64,000 nt of DNA from Paenibacillus paridis. GTDB taxonomy: Bacteria > Bacillota > Bacilli > Paenibacillales > Paenibacillaceae. Below are positions 63,904 through 64,000 of this stretch, in pieces. The translations under genes and the position numbers were made by a program. The stretch's first letter is position 1. The number at the start of each line of letters is the position of its first letter. The notes beneath the pieces were generated by a model. It was not told the origin of the DNA, did no database searches, and saw only the letters and a list, made by a program, of their open reading frames with translations. The stretch is from the NCBI RefSeq assembly GCF_006345825.1, contig NZ_VCIX01000079.1, positions 62,001-126,000 on the forward strand. Reading direction: 5' to 3'.

Positions 63904-64000
63904 GTGTACACCTCCAACCATATTGACTCTATTATCATACAAAATGATGCAACATTTATCCATATAATGCTTCGTTCTTTCCATATTCTTTTTCCATATA

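Overview
The window looks like a chromosomal stretch from a spore-forming, polysaccharide-degrading Bacillales bacterium of the Paenibacillus/Cohnella type. The signs are moderate GC, strong AGGAGG-type ribosome sites with occasional GTG/TTG starts, YesM/YesN-type two-component systems beside ABC sugar importers, a giant S-layer-anchored glycoside hydrolase, and Bacillus-style lut and rha operons. All calls come from reading the sequence; no database search was run.

Layout. Positions 1-383 hold the end of a solute-binding-type gene. Positions 446-4661 carry the lactate oxidation operon lutABC, its GntR/FadR regulator lutR and a small membrane protein, with a promoter/operator upstream. Positions 4730-5220 are a 112-bp tandem repeat array. 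Positions 5238-11315 are a rhamnose operon (rhaEW, an ASRT-like protein, rhaI, rhaB, rhaR). Positions 11915-15094 are an ArsR-type regulator divergent from an iron alcohol dehydrogenase and an aldo/keto reductase. Positions 15606-36006, all on the minus strand, are a large hemicellulose (probably arabinan/arabinoxylan) locus: a 3053-residue SLH-anchored enzyme, a YtfQRT/YjfF-type furanose importer, a histidine kinase and response regulator, a lipoprotein with two fused sugar-binding domains, and a glycerol-1-phosphate dehydrogenase. Positions 36311-47760 are mixed accessory genes: a chemoreceptor-like protein, a Gfo/Idh oxidoreductase with a TIM-barrel partner and AraC regulator, lipoproteins (one frameshifted), two tandem membrane alpha/beta hydrolases and a GNAT acetyltransferase. 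Positions 47863-55928 are a xylose importer xylFGH with its own membrane sugar sensor, kinase and regulator. Positions 55994-56715 are a 123-bp tandem repeat array. Positions 57264-61778 are a fucose operon fucI-fucA-kinase-fucU, divergent from a LacI regulator, followed by an AraC gene.

How the genes fit together. The cell would cut plant cell wall polysaccharide at its surface with the giant enzyme, import pentoses/furanoses through the two ABC systems under three-component control, and break down the deoxyhexoses rhamnose and fucose in the cytoplasm. Both deoxyhexose routes yield dihydroxyacetone phosphate and L-lactaldehyde. The SDR half of RhaEW is expected to oxidise lactaldehyde to lactate, and LutABC then oxidises lactate to pyruvate, so the lut and rha operons next to each other form one continuous route.

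The points most worth following are the ASRT-like protein inside the rhamnose operon, the two-domain sugar-binding lipoprotein whose second half is a copy of the neighbouring transporter's binding protein, the domain order of the giant enzyme, the promoter architectures with visible operators, and the intergenic repeat families.
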